Shown: in pieces, positions 1 through 6,578 of the stretch
Layout: every line of letters begins with the position of its first letter
Position numbering within the stretch: the first letter of the stretch is position 1
From: Rhodospirillales bacterium
Lineage (GTDB): Bacteria; Pseudomonadota; Alphaproteobacteria; Acetobacterales; Acetobacteraceae
Direction: 5' to 3'
Assembly: GCA_028866335.1 (NCBI GenBank)
Contig: JAGWIL010000009.1
Span: 1-21,729 of the forward strand
Length of the DNA: 21,729 nt
Notes under the pieces: model-generated
Told to the model about the DNA's origin: nothing
The model's database searches: none
Seen by the model: the letters and a program-made list of their open reading frames with translations, nothing else
Position numbers and translations under genes: made by a program

Positions 1-297
1 CTGGCTGCGCTCCGCGACAAATACGACATCGTGTTGCTGGATGCGCCACCAGCCTTTGCTCTGGCGGAAGGCCGGGTTTTGGCGCGCCTGGCCGATGCTG
101 CAGTGTTGTGCGTACGCTGGGGGCATACGCCGCGCCGCGTGGTGCACGGGGCCATCACCTTGCTGCATGAGGCAGGGGCGAGCCTTGCCGGAGCGGTGCT
201 GACGCGGGTGGATGCCAAGGCGCATGGTCGCTCAGGCCATGCTGACGCTGAATTCTACGCCCCGCGCTATGGCGGATATTTCTCGAAAGAAAGCTAA
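1..297 (+). CDS. C-terminal fragment of polysaccharide-biosynthesis tyrosine autokinase (Wzc/GumC/ExoP type)
   Basis: Only the last 98 codons are in the window; the frame is open from base 1 and ends with TAA at 295-297. The fragment starts with a hydrophobic strand followed by DAPP (YDIVLLDAPP), the Walker B-type motif of bacterial tyrosine (BY) kinases and related P-loop ATPases. It ends in a tyrosine-bearing tail, FYAPRYGGYF, where BY-kinases carry their autophosphorylation cluster. In this family the protein sits in the inner membrane and controls polymer length and export of exopolysaccharide, partnering an outer-membrane export channel. The neighbouring acyltransferase, outer-membrane barrel and WecG-type glycosyltransferase support that role. 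The stop overlaps the stop of the convergent acyltransferase gene. A MinD-like or plain ATPase is less likely because of the Tyr tail. The membrane and Wzz portions are outside the window. Confidence 0.8.
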   Translation: MAALRDKYDIVLLDAPPAFALAEGRVLARLADAAVLCVRWGHTPRRVVHGAITLLHEAGASLAGAVLTRVDAKAHGRSGHADAEFYAPRYGGYFSKES

Positions 298-1292
298 TCC
301 GTTAGTCGGTTCAGTGCCGGTAGTTTTGAAAATCCGTAGCGTTTAAGCGCAACCGGGCCAAGCAGCCCGGCCGCCATCAACACCGGCGCAAAGAGCAGAA
401 AATGCGCGCCATCCCAATTGGTGAATCGCAGCATCACGCCTTTGGCGAGACCGATGCAGATGGTGTTGCCGAGATAAATCAGGAAGCTGTGTCGCCCGAA
501 AAACAGCAACACCTCCTCCGCCCGGCCTGGCTGTATGCGCCGCATTGCCCCGTGCAACGCAGGCATGGAAAGCGCGCCAAGCGGCAGCATCACCGCTTTT
601 TGCTCGACCCCCTGGCCCCAGAGTGCCACGCCGATTAACCCCGCTAGCAACGCCGCAATTGCCAACGGCCAAAACCTATCCATCAAAATATTCCAGCGCG
701 GTTCAGCAAATCCCGCCAGCGTGCCCATCAGAAAAAACGGTGCGTAGGTAAAAATTCTATCAGCATAAACATATGGCGGCACGGGCAACCAGCACAGCAG
801 CAGTGAAGCGGCTAACAACCATGGCAGCCGATTTCGCTGCCCGCCCATCACCCATAATGTTGCGAGCGAAAGCGTGAACAGCACGAACAGATACCATACC
901 GAAAGCGCCGGGCTGTTGGCCGTGTGCCAGAACAGCCCGTCCAATCCTGTCAGGATGGATGCTGGCACATGATCCACAAATAAAAATCGCGAGGCCACAA
1001 GCTTGCCTGCCAGCACCAGCAGCCCCAACCCGAAAAACGGAACCAGCAAACGCCGTGCCCGCGCCGTGGCGGATTGCCAAAACCCCCGCCTTCCGGCAGC
1101 CAGAAAGCTGAAACTTGCAACCAGCCCGCTGAGATAAAGAAAAAACGGCATATGGAAGGCATAAACCGCGCGGCGCAGCGGTTCGTACCAATACACGCCC
1201 TGCGGGTCTTGCCGCGCCACCAAATGCCCGAAAACGACGAGCAGAATGGCGAGGCCCTTGGCCATGTCGATATCCACACGCCGATTACGCAT
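294..1292 (-). CDS. Acyltransferase-3 family membrane protein, probable exopolysaccharide O-acyltransferase
   Basis: A 332-residue polytopic membrane protein. The N-terminus (RVDIDMAKGLAILLVVFGH, residues 5-23) is the hallmark first helix of the acyltransferase-3 family, with the conserved His (H23) needed for transfer. A second signature follows around residues 47-56 (FHMPFFLYLSG). About ten hydrophobic segments fill the rest. Family members move acetyl, succinyl or other acyl groups onto sugars across the inner membrane; GumF/GumG of xanthan synthesis belong here. Its place beside polysaccharide genes suggests that it decorates the exported polymer; the donor and target sugar cannot be read from sequence. 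It is transcribed against the kinase upstream in the window (4-base stop overlap) and diverges from the barrel gene across a 62-base AT-rich gap. The start is the ATG just before the family-conserved N-terminus. Confidence 0.85.
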   Translation of the reverse strand: MRNRRVDIDMAKGLAILLVVFGHLVARQDPQGVYWYEPLRRAVYAFHMPFFLYLSGLVASFSFLAAGRRGFWQSATARARRLLVPFFGLGLLVLAGKLVASRFLFVDHVPASILTGLDGLFWHTANSPALSVWYLFVLFTLSLATLWVMGGQRNRLPWLLAASLLLCWLPVPPYVYADRIFTYAPFFLMGTLAGFAEPRWNILMDRFWPLAIAALLAGLIGVALWGQGVEQKAVMLPLGALSMPALHGAMRRIQPGRAEEVLLFFGRHSFLIYLGNTICIGLAKGVMLRFTNWDGAHFLLFAPVLMAAGLLGPVALKRYGFSKLPALNRLTD

Positions 1293-1354
1293 AAAATAAA
1301 CCTAAGATTGCTTAATGATTAACACAATTCCATTAAAAGTGTTATCCGTGCGGC
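1293..1354. promoter_or_regulatory. AT-rich divergent promoter region with two dyad symmetries
   Basis: This 62-base gap separates the minus-strand acyltransferase from the plus-strand barrel gene and must hold both promoters unless one gene is read through. It is strikingly AT-rich against its GC-rich surroundings. It contains a near-palindrome TTAATGATTAA at 1312-1322. Overlapping it is an inverted repeat TAACAC (1320-1325) and GTGTTA (1339-1344) separated by 13 bases, suitable in size for a dimeric regulator. On the minus strand TTGTGT followed 17 bases later by TAGGTT is a weak sigma-70-like pair. No confident -10/-35 pair was found for the plus strand. Confidence 0.4.
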
Positions 1355-2548
1355 GTGTTTTTCCGCAAAGCCCTTCTTCTGTTGCCCTTGGCCGTGCCGG
1401 TTTCCGCGCGAGCACAGATGTTAGAGGAGCTGCTGCCCAGCGCTGCTCCGGGCTACACAGCGGCACCATCCTGGCTGGCGGAACGGCGTGAAGCAGCGCC
1501 GGGCGCCACGGGTTGGCAATTAGGCGGGCTTAGCCTTGCCCCCGGCATTGCCGCGCGCAGCGGGTATGATTCAGCCCCAAACGGCAGTGCCGGTTCTTCT
1601 GTTTTTGGCTTAACGCCCAGCCTGTTGCTGGCCGACCCCGTGGCGGGGTTCGCTGCCTATGCCGAGGCCGATGAAACCGCCTACCTGCAAAACAGCGCGC
1701 AGAATGTAACCACCGCCGCCCTGGCGGCGGGGGAGCGTGTACAATTCCCGCGGGAAACGCTCACGCTATCAGGCGCTTTTGTTAAATCGGCGGAAACCGG
1801 CTTTGCGCTAAGCTCCTTCGCCATCGCCAGGCCCGCGGCCTTCACCTTGAAGGACATCCGCGCGCGCGATGATATTACCGCTGGCTGCCTCACCATCTCG
1901 CCGCTTTTTTCAGCCAGTTTTTATAATTTCCCGCATCTTGCGGCACAGAACCGGCAGGATATGCGCGCAAGCCTGCGGCTGCATTACGATAATGGCGCGG
2001 CGTTATCTTATGTGGCCGAGCTGCGGGGCGGCCGAAGTGCTGGCACAGACATTATTCAGGAGGCAAACAACTACGCCGCTCTGGCGGGGTTGCAGGACAA
2101 GGCTGACGGCTTATGGACAATCTCCGCCCTGGCAGGCAGCGCCTGGCGCGCGCCACGTGTGGGGCGAGGGCTTGTAGCGCCTGTGTTGGAGGCGCGGCTG
2201 GATTGGTTGCCAGACCAGTTGGATGAATTGCGCCTCAACCTGGCCCGTGAGATCGACGACCCCGACCGGCTGAGTGCCGTGCCCTACACCTTTACGGAAG
2301 CAAAACTCACCTTCATCCGCAGCGGTTTACAGAATGTTACCCTGAAGGCCATGGCGGATGCTTCTAACGCCGCCTATTTGCGCACCCCATTGCGTGAGAC
2401 ATTATTCAGCACCAGCGCGGAGGTAAAATGGCAGATGAGTCCTGCATTGGCGCTAAACGGCCGCTATGCGTTTAACGACCGGCAATCCAACCTGCTAGGT
2501 GCCGCCAACGAACATGTGCTGACCCTTGGGGTGAGCTGGGCCCCGTGA
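1355..2548 (+). CDS. Outer-membrane beta-barrel protein of an exopolysaccharide locus
   Basis: A 397-residue exported protein. Residues 1-20 form a signal peptide (MFFRKALLLLPLAVPVSARA) ending in an Ala-x-Ala site. The rest has alternating polar/hydrophobic stretches rich in Tyr, Asn and Ala, with runs such as ALNGRYAFNDRQSNLL and VLTLGVSWAP at the C-terminus, typical of amphipathic outer-membrane strands. It resembles the BBP2-like barrel proteins often found in alphaproteobacterial polysaccharide clusters, so a role in moving or anchoring polymer at the outer membrane is likely but inferred. The start is GTG; an in-frame stop lies only seven codons upstream, and the signal peptide begins right there. 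No good Shine-Dalgarno sequence is visible. Its TGA overlaps the GTG of the next gene (GTGA), so the two are probably co-translated. Confidence 0.75.
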   Translation: MFFRKALLLLPLAVPVSARAQMLEELLPSAAPGYTAAPSWLAERREAAPGATGWQLGGLSLAPGIAARSGYDSAPNGSAGSSVFGLTPSLLLADPVAGFAAYAEADETAYLQNSAQNVTTAALAAGERVQFPRETLTLSGAFVKSAETGFALSSFAIARPAAFTLKDIRARDDITAGCLTISPLFSASFYNFPHLAAQNRQDMRASLRLHYDNGAALSYVAELRGGRSAGTDIIQEANNYAALAGLQDKADGLWTISALAGSAWRAPRVGRGLVAPVLEARLDWLPDQLDELRLNLAREIDDPDRLSAVPYTFTEAKLTFIRSGLQNVTLKAMADASNAAYLRTPLRETLFSTSAEVKWQMSPALALNGRYAFNDRQSNLLGAANEHVLTLGVSWAP

Positions 2549-3282
2549 ACTTTCTTGATCTTTCCTTTTGCGAACTGTCCTCGGCGCAAATATGCGAAAC
2601 ACTCCTTGCCCGCCCAGCGAGCCTTCCCTTTGCCTATGTTGTTACCCCCAATGCGGACCACCTTGACCGGCTGCACCGCGACCCGGCGCTAAGGCTGGTT
2701 TATGAGGCGGCGCTGCTGCGGCTGTTTGACTCACGGTTTTTGGCGCATTTTGCGAGGCTTTTGGGGCAAAACGCGCCGCCCGTGGTCACCGGGGCCGATT
2801 TAACCGCCATGTTGCTGCCGAGTCTGGCCGGGGAGTGCGTCGCATTGGTGGGCATGGAGGGCACGGCTTTCGCCGCGTTAAGGGGTCGCTTTCCGCGTAT
2901 CGACTTTATCCGCCACAACCCTCCGATGGGGCTGCTTAACAACCCCGTCGCCTTTGCTGAGGCGGCGCATTTTGCCGCAAGCGCAAACGCCCGTTTCGTG
3001 TTTTTCGCAATTGGCTCGCCGGTGCAGGAGCTTTTGGCTTGCGAGGTTTCGCAGCAAGGCAAAGCGTTGGGGCTTGGGCTTTGCATTGGCGCGGCATTGG
3101 AATTCGCGGCTGGAACCCGCCGCCGCGCACCCGCCTGGATGCAGCGCGCCGGATTGGAATGGCTGTACCGCGTGGGCCAGGAGCCGCGCCGCCTTGGGCC
3201 GCGTTATTTGCTGCGCGCCCCGCGCGTCCTGGTTTTATTGCTGGCGCAAGCTGTTGGTTTTCGGGCAGGATCAAACCGATAA
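2545..3282 (+). CDS. WecG/TagA/CpsF family glycosyltransferase (GT26, GumM-like)
   Basis: A 245-residue cytoplasmic or membrane-associated enzyme that adds a sugar to an undecaprenyl-linked intermediate during repeat-unit assembly. Family motifs appear in order: TPNADHL at residues 34-40, an Asp at residue 62 (LFDS) matching the proposed catalytic base, VTGADL at 81-86, the nucleotide-sugar motif GSPVQE at 157-162, and a C-terminal basic block including RRAPAWMQRAGLEWLYR (193-209) and QEPRR, which in GT26 enzymes closes the active site and binds membrane. Length is normal for the family. In the xanthan pathway the equivalent protein, GumM, adds a glucuronic acid residue; that substrate is inferred, not shown. 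Start is GTG overlapping the upstream barrel gene by four bases. The usual family Gly after the Asp (D-G) is Ser here. Confidence 0.88.
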   Translation: MNFLDLSFCELSSAQICETLLARPASLPFAYVVTPNADHLDRLHRDPALRLVYEAALLRLFDSRFLAHFARLLGQNAPPVVTGADLTAMLLPSLAGECVALVGMEGTAFAALRGRFPRIDFIRHNPPMGLLNNPVAFAEAAHFAASANARFVFFAIGSPVQELLACEVSQQGKALGLGLCIGAALEFAAGTRRRAPAWMQRAGLEWLYRVGQEPRRLGPRYLLRAPRVLVLLLAQAVGFRAGSNR

Positions 3283-3305
3283 GAAACCGGAATTGGAGGC
3301 AGGAT

Positions 3306-3590
3306 TTGGATTTTGTGGCTCCTGAACGCCGCCGGGGTGGAGAAGATTCCCTTTGGGCGGTGGTGGCCGTTATCGGCCGGGTCATCCGCATCGCGGAAGT
3401 GTTTCCCAGCCGTGCATTGGCTTTGAGCGATCAGGCGTGGCGCGAAACTCAGGTACGCGCTTACGCAAATTTCCTTGAAAGAACCGAGCAGCCAGCCCCA
3501 CGTTATATAATAAGGCCGATCCGCCGGACGGATCTACCCCGGCGGTGGAAACCTCTACCGGCACTAGGGTTTTTGCACGGGAATTGGTGA
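3306..3590 (+). CDS. Possible small ORF of unknown function, 94 aa
   Basis: This frame fills the 307-base gap between the GumM-like gene and fumC. A strong Shine-Dalgarno GGAGG (3295-3299) stands six bases before a TTG start. The frame ends in TGA whose last base is the A of the fumC ATG (TGATG), the arrangement of translationally coupled genes. The first half uses codons like its neighbours (many G/C third positions). The second half, after about 3495, uses ATA, CTA and AGG codons and reads like non-coding DNA, and a TATAAT sequence lies within it. The product would be basic and Arg-rich, with one short hydrophobic stretch near residues 18-26 (AVVAVIGRV). I do not recognise it. It may be a small coupled protein, a decayed gene, or chance. 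Confidence 0.22.
   Translation: MDFVAPERRRGGEDSLWAVVAVIGRVIRIAEVFPSRALALSDQAWRETQVRAYANFLERTEQPAPRYIIRPIRRTDLPRRWKPLPALGFLHGNW
3506..3511 (+). promoter_or_regulatory. Candidate -10 box for fumC
   Basis: A perfect TATAAT hexamer inside TTATATAATAAGG. No matching -35 is found at 16-18 bases; TTGAAA at 3475-3480 is 25 bases away, too far. If used, transcription would start near 3518, exactly where a short inverted repeat begins, leaving a leader of about 72 bases before fumC. Confidence 0.35.
3518..3534 (+). promoter_or_regulatory. Inverted repeat in fumC leader
   Basis: GATCCG and CGGATC form a perfect 6-base-pair hairpin or operator-sized dyad around CCGGA. It begins about where a transcript from the 3506 TATAAT would start. 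It could be a 5' stabilising hairpin or a regulator site; no T-run follows, so it is not a terminator. Confidence 0.35.
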
Positions 3591-4993
3591 TGTCTGAAAA
3601 ACGGATCGAACATGACGCGCTGGGTGACGTGGAGGTTCCGGCTGAGCGACTCTGGGGTGCGCAAACGGAACGCAGCCTGGAGAATTTCCGCATCGGTCGG
3701 GCGCGTTATGTCTGGGGCCGGGATGTTGTGCGGGCGTTTGGTATTCTGAAAAAGGCCTGTGCCTTGGCCAATGATGCTTTGGGCCAGCTTCCGGGAGAAA
3801 CCGCGCAACTTATCGTCCGGGCCGCGCAGGAGGTGATTGACGGCAAATGGGATGCCGAGTTTCCGCTGGTGGTGTTTCAAACCGGTTCTGGCACCCAGAG
3901 CAACATGAACGCCAACGAGGTTATTTCCAACCGCGCCATCCAGATGGCGGGCGGGGTTGTGGGCAGCAAAAAACCGGTCAACCCGAACGATGATGTGAAT
4001 CACAGCCAATCTTCCAATGATACCTTCCCGGCGGTGATGCATATTGCAGCGGTGCAGATAACCGCCGAAAAACTGCTGCCGGCCGCCAAGCGCCTCGCGG
4101 ATGTGTTCAAGGCCAAAAGCCTTGCTTATGGCGATGTGGTGATGACAGGGCGCACCCATTTGCAGGACGCAACGCCGATTACGCTGGGGCAGGTAATCTC
4201 TGGCTGGCACGCTCAGCTTGAACAAGCTGCCGCCCTCGTCGCCTCTTCGTTGGGCGGGCTTTATGAGCTGGCCATCGGCGGCACTGCTGTCGGCACGGGG
4301 CTGAACGCGCACCCGAATTTTGGCGCCACCACCGCTGCTTTCGTGGCTGAGGAAACCGGGTATCCGTTCATTTCAGCACCCAACAAATTTGCCGCGCTTT
4401 CGGCACATGACTCGCTGGTGGCGGCTTCCGGCGCGTTGCGCGTGCTGGCCGGGGCAGCCATGAAAATCGCTAATGATGTGCGCTGGTATGCCTCCGGCCC
4501 GCGCACCGGCATTGGAGAGTTGCTGATACCAGAGAATGAACCCGGTTCCTCCATCATGCCCGGCAAGATCAACCCCACCCAATGCGAGGCGCTGACCATG
4601 GTGGCCGTGCAGGTGTTCGGCAACGACCATGCGGTGGCCTTTGGCGGCTCCCAGGGTAATTTCCAGCTTAACGTGTTCAAGCCGGTGATGCTCAGCAACT
4701 ACCTTGATTCAGCCCATATTCTCGCCGAAGGGCTGGATAGTTTCCGCATCCATTGCGCTGAGGGCATTGAACCGGCACTGGGCAGAATTGAGGAAAACCT
4801 TGCCCGCAACCTCATGCTTGTAACCGCACTTAATCCGCATATCGGCTACTCTAAATCGGCGGAAATAGCCCTGAAGGCGCATCGTGAGGGCTTAAGCCTG
4901 CGCGAAGCCGCCCTTGCAAGCGGCGCGCTGACGCAAGCGCAGTTTGACGAGTGGGTGGACCCCAAAGCGATGACCGCGCCGCTTGTTGTTTAG
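3590..4993 (+). CDS. fumC: Class II fumarate hydratase
   Basis: A 467-residue enzyme of the TCA cycle that interconverts fumarate and L-malate in the cytoplasm, working as an iron-free, oxygen-stable homotetramer. The class II family signature [15 protein letters not shown] begins at residue 319. The active-site region [11 protein letters not shown] holds His190, matching the catalytic His of E. coli FumC, and [16 protein letters not shown] and SSNDTFP are further substrate-binding loops. Length is standard. The frame is open 15 codons further upstream to a GTG at 3545, but ATG at 3590 gives the family-like N-terminus [17 protein letters not shown] and is preferred. Aspartase and argininosuccinate lyase share the signature, but the NPTQCE and THLQDATP versions are those of fumarase. 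A separate start signal for map follows. Confidence 0.96.
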   Translation: MSEKRIEHDALGDVEVPAERLWGAQTERSLENFRIGRARYVWGRDVVRAFGILKKACALANDALGQLPGETAQLIVRAAQEVIDGKWDAEFPLVVFQTGSGTQSNMNANEVISNRAIQMAGGVVGSKKPVNPNDDVNHSQSSNDTFPAVMHIAAVQITAEKLLPAAKRLADVFKAKSLAYGDVVMTGRTHLQDATPITLGQVISGWHAQLEQAAALVASSLGGLYELAIGGTAVGTGLNAHPNFGATTAAFVAEETGYPFISAPNKFAALSAHDSLVAASGALRVLAGAAMKIANDVRWYASGPRTGIGELLIPENEPGSSIMPGKINPTQCEALTMVAVQVFGNDHAVAFGGSQGNFQLNVFKPVMLSNYLDSAHILAEGLDSFRIHCAEGIEPALGRIEENLARNLMLVTALNPHIGYSKSAEIALKAHREGLSLREAALASGALTQAQFDEWVDPKAMTAPLVV

Positions 4994-4999
4994 GCTGTT

Positions 5000-5029
5000 T
5001 TGCGGCCCGGCTTTTGATTGTGCTAGGAT
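5000..5029 (+). promoter_or_regulatory. Candidate sigma-70-type promoter for map
   Basis: TTGCGG (5000-5005), an 18-base spacer and TAGGAT (5024-5029) preceded by TGC, an extended -10 feature. Both boxes are partial matches. Transcription would begin near 5036, about 26 bases before the map ATG. Confidence 0.35.
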
Positions 5030-5061
5030 TGCGGACCTGACGAAACTAGGGATGATTAAAA

Positions 5062-5862
5062 ATGGATGGCGGTGCCGAATCTCGCCGGATCGTGATTTAC
5101 AAGCCGGAAGACTTCGCGCCGATGCGCGCGGCAGGGCGCCTGGCGGCTGAAACGCTGGATATGATCGCGGAACACGTAAAACCAGGCGTTACCACCGAAA
5201 GGCTGAACGAACTTTGCCATGACTTCATTGTTGCACATGGTGCCGTGCCTTCGCCGCTGAATTATCGTGGCTTCCCGAAATCCATCTGCACCTCCATCAA
5301 CCATGTCGTCTGCCATGGCATTCCGGGAGATAAAAAACTGCTGGACGGCGATATTCTCAACATCGACGTGACGGTGACGCTGGATGGCTGGTTTGGTGAT
5401 TCCAGCCGCATGTATGTGGCGGGTAATGCCAACACCCGCGCCCGGCGGCTAATAGAGGTAACTTACGAGGCGCTTATGCGTGGCATCGCGGCGGTAAAGC
5501 CGGGGGCAACCTTTGGCGATATCGGCTTTGCCATCCAGCAATATGTCGAGGCGCAACGCTTCACTGTTGTGCGGGATTTTTGTGGCCATGGCATCGGCCA
5601 GCGTTTTCATGAGCCCCCCAACGTGCTGCATTTTGGTAGGCGAGGCGAAGGGGCGGTGCTGAAGCCCGGCATGTTTTTTACCATCGAGCCGATGGTGAAC
5701 GCGGGCAAGCCGGACGTGAAAGTTCTGGATGATGGGTGGACAGCCGTAACCCGCGACCGCTCCCTTTCCGCGCAGTTTGAACACATGATCGCGGTGACCG
5801 AGACCGGCGCTGAAATCTTTACGGTTTCACCCAAGGGGCACACCCAGCCCCCTTACGCATAA
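5062..5862 (+). CDS. map: Type I methionine aminopeptidase
   Basis: A 266-residue cytoplasmic metalloprotease that removes the initiator Met from nascent proteins when the second residue is small. All five metal ligands of the pita-bread fold are visible: Asp102 (LNIDVTV), Asp113 (WFGDSS), His176 (CGHGIG), Glu209 (TIEPM) and Glu240 (QFEHMIAVT). His81 (INHVVCHG) and His183 (FHEPP) match the substrate-contacting histidines. There is no N-terminal zinc-finger extension, so this is the plain bacterial form. AGGGA about ten bases before the ATG is a usable ribosome binding site. It follows fumC in the same direction with a 68-base gap and converges on hpf. Its product is essential when map is single-copy; that cannot be judged here. 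Confidence 0.97.
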   Translation: MDGGAESRRIVIYKPEDFAPMRAAGRLAAETLDMIAEHVKPGVTTERLNELCHDFIVAHGAVPSPLNYRGFPKSICTSINHVVCHGIPGDKKLLDGDILNIDVTVTLDGWFGDSSRMYVAGNANTRARRLIEVTYEALMRGIAAVKPGATFGDIGFAIQQYVEAQRFTVVRDFCGHGIGQRFHEPPNVLHFGRRGEGAVLKPGMFFTIEPMVNAGKPDVKVLDDGWTAVTRDRSLSAQFEHMIAVTETGAEIFTVSPKGHTQPPYA

Positions 5863-5870
5863 GTGCGGAT

Positions 5871-5896
5871 GCGGCTGGGTTTTTGCGCCCAGCCGC
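5871..5896. terminator. Hairpin between convergent map and hpf
   Basis: GCGGCTGGG (5871-5879) and CCCAGCCGC (5888-5896) form a perfect 9-base-pair, GC-rich stem with an 8-base loop TTTTTGCG. It lies nine bases after the map stop and eleven bases beyond the hpf stop on the other strand. A shared bidirectional terminator is likely, but neither side carries a real T-run after the stem, so it may instead be an RNA 3'-end stabiliser. Confidence 0.55.
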
Positions 5897-5906
5897 CTCC
5901 TATCAA

Positions 5907-6512
5907 TCAGGCTTTGGGGTCAATCCAGCCGACATGCCCGTCAGGTCGGCGATAGATAACGTTCAGCCCCCCGGTTTTGGAATTGCGGAACATCATCAAT
6001 GGCTGGAAGGCCAGATCCATTTTCATAACCGCATCGCGCACGCTTAGTGTTTCGATCGCAGTGGTGTCCTCCGCGACGATGGTGGCGTGCAGCTCCTCCG
6101 AGAATGCCTTCATACCATCCACGTGGCCATTCGCGGCCGCGTGTTCGTCTTCCGCCTCATCCTCCGGCGCCAACACAAAGGCGCGGGCCATTTCGGGCTT
6201 TATCTTGTTCAGGTCTCGTTGGTGCGCGGAAACGCGCCTGCGGTAACGGCGAAGCCGCTTGGCGATATGTTCTGCCGCATCCTCAAACGCCGCCCGGGCA
6301 TCCGCCGCCTCGCCTTCGCCGCGTACGGTAATGCCGCGGCCTGCGTGCAGGTTAATGTCACAGGTGAAAAAACTGCGCGCACGGCTGAATGTAACCTGTG
6401 CTTCAAGGGCGTGATCGAAATATTTCGCCGTGATGGTGCCGAGTTGCTTGTCCACATGAACGCGCAGGGCGTCGGACAGATCGACTTGTTTACCTGAGAC
6501 CGTTAGTTGCAT
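5907..6512 (-). CDS. hpf: Ribosome hibernation-promoting factor, long form
   Basis: A 201-residue protein with the two-domain layout of long HPF. Residues 1-100 are the ribosome-binding S30AE/YfiA domain, beginning MQLTVSGKQVDLSDALRVHV and ending in a basic helix (KRLRRYRRRV, 85-94). An acidic, Ala-rich linker spans about 100-140 (EDEAEDEHAAANGH). The C-terminal dimerisation domain (142-201) ends FRNSKTGGLNVIYRRPDGHVGWIDP. Long HPF binds the 30S decoding region and joins two 70S ribosomes into inactive 100S dimers in stationary phase or starvation. It follows rpoN in the same direction after 65 bases, the common arrangement in proteobacteria, with GGGAG as a good ribosome binding site. No ptsN gene follows, unlike many relatives. 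Confidence 0.95.
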   Translation of the reverse strand: MQLTVSGKQVDLSDALRVHVDKQLGTITAKYFDHALEAQVTFSRARSFFTCDINLHAGRGITVRGEGEAADARAAFEDAAEHIAKRLRRYRRRVSAHQRDLNKIKPEMARAFVLAPEDEAEDEHAAANGHVDGMKAFSEELHATIVAEDTTAIETLSVRDAVMKMDLAFQPLMMFRNSKTGGLNVIYRRPDGHVGWIDPKA

Positions 6513-6551
6513 GGTCTTCTCCCGAACAATCCGGCTCGTTATCTTCCAATC

Positions 6552-6578
6552 GCAAAGCCGTTTTTGCTTCAGCTTTGC
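6552..6578 (-). promoter_or_regulatory. Stem-loop in the rpoN-hpf intercistronic gap
   Basis: On the minus strand GCAAAGC and GCTTTGC pair over seven bases around a 13-base loop that contains AAAAA. The stem starts at the rpoN stop codon. There is no downstream T-run, so it is more likely an mRNA processing or stability element that separates hpf from rpoN expression than a full terminator. Confidence 0.35.

Noticed and set aside
3545..3589. GTG start for fumC 15 codons upstream
   Set aside because: The added residues do not resemble fumarase N-termini and no ribosome binding site precedes the GTG.
3503..4312. A 269-codon open frame on the minus strand across the fumC start
   Set aside because: It is antisense to fumC, whose motifs are complete, and its translation has no recognisable family features; it arises from GC-rich codon bias.
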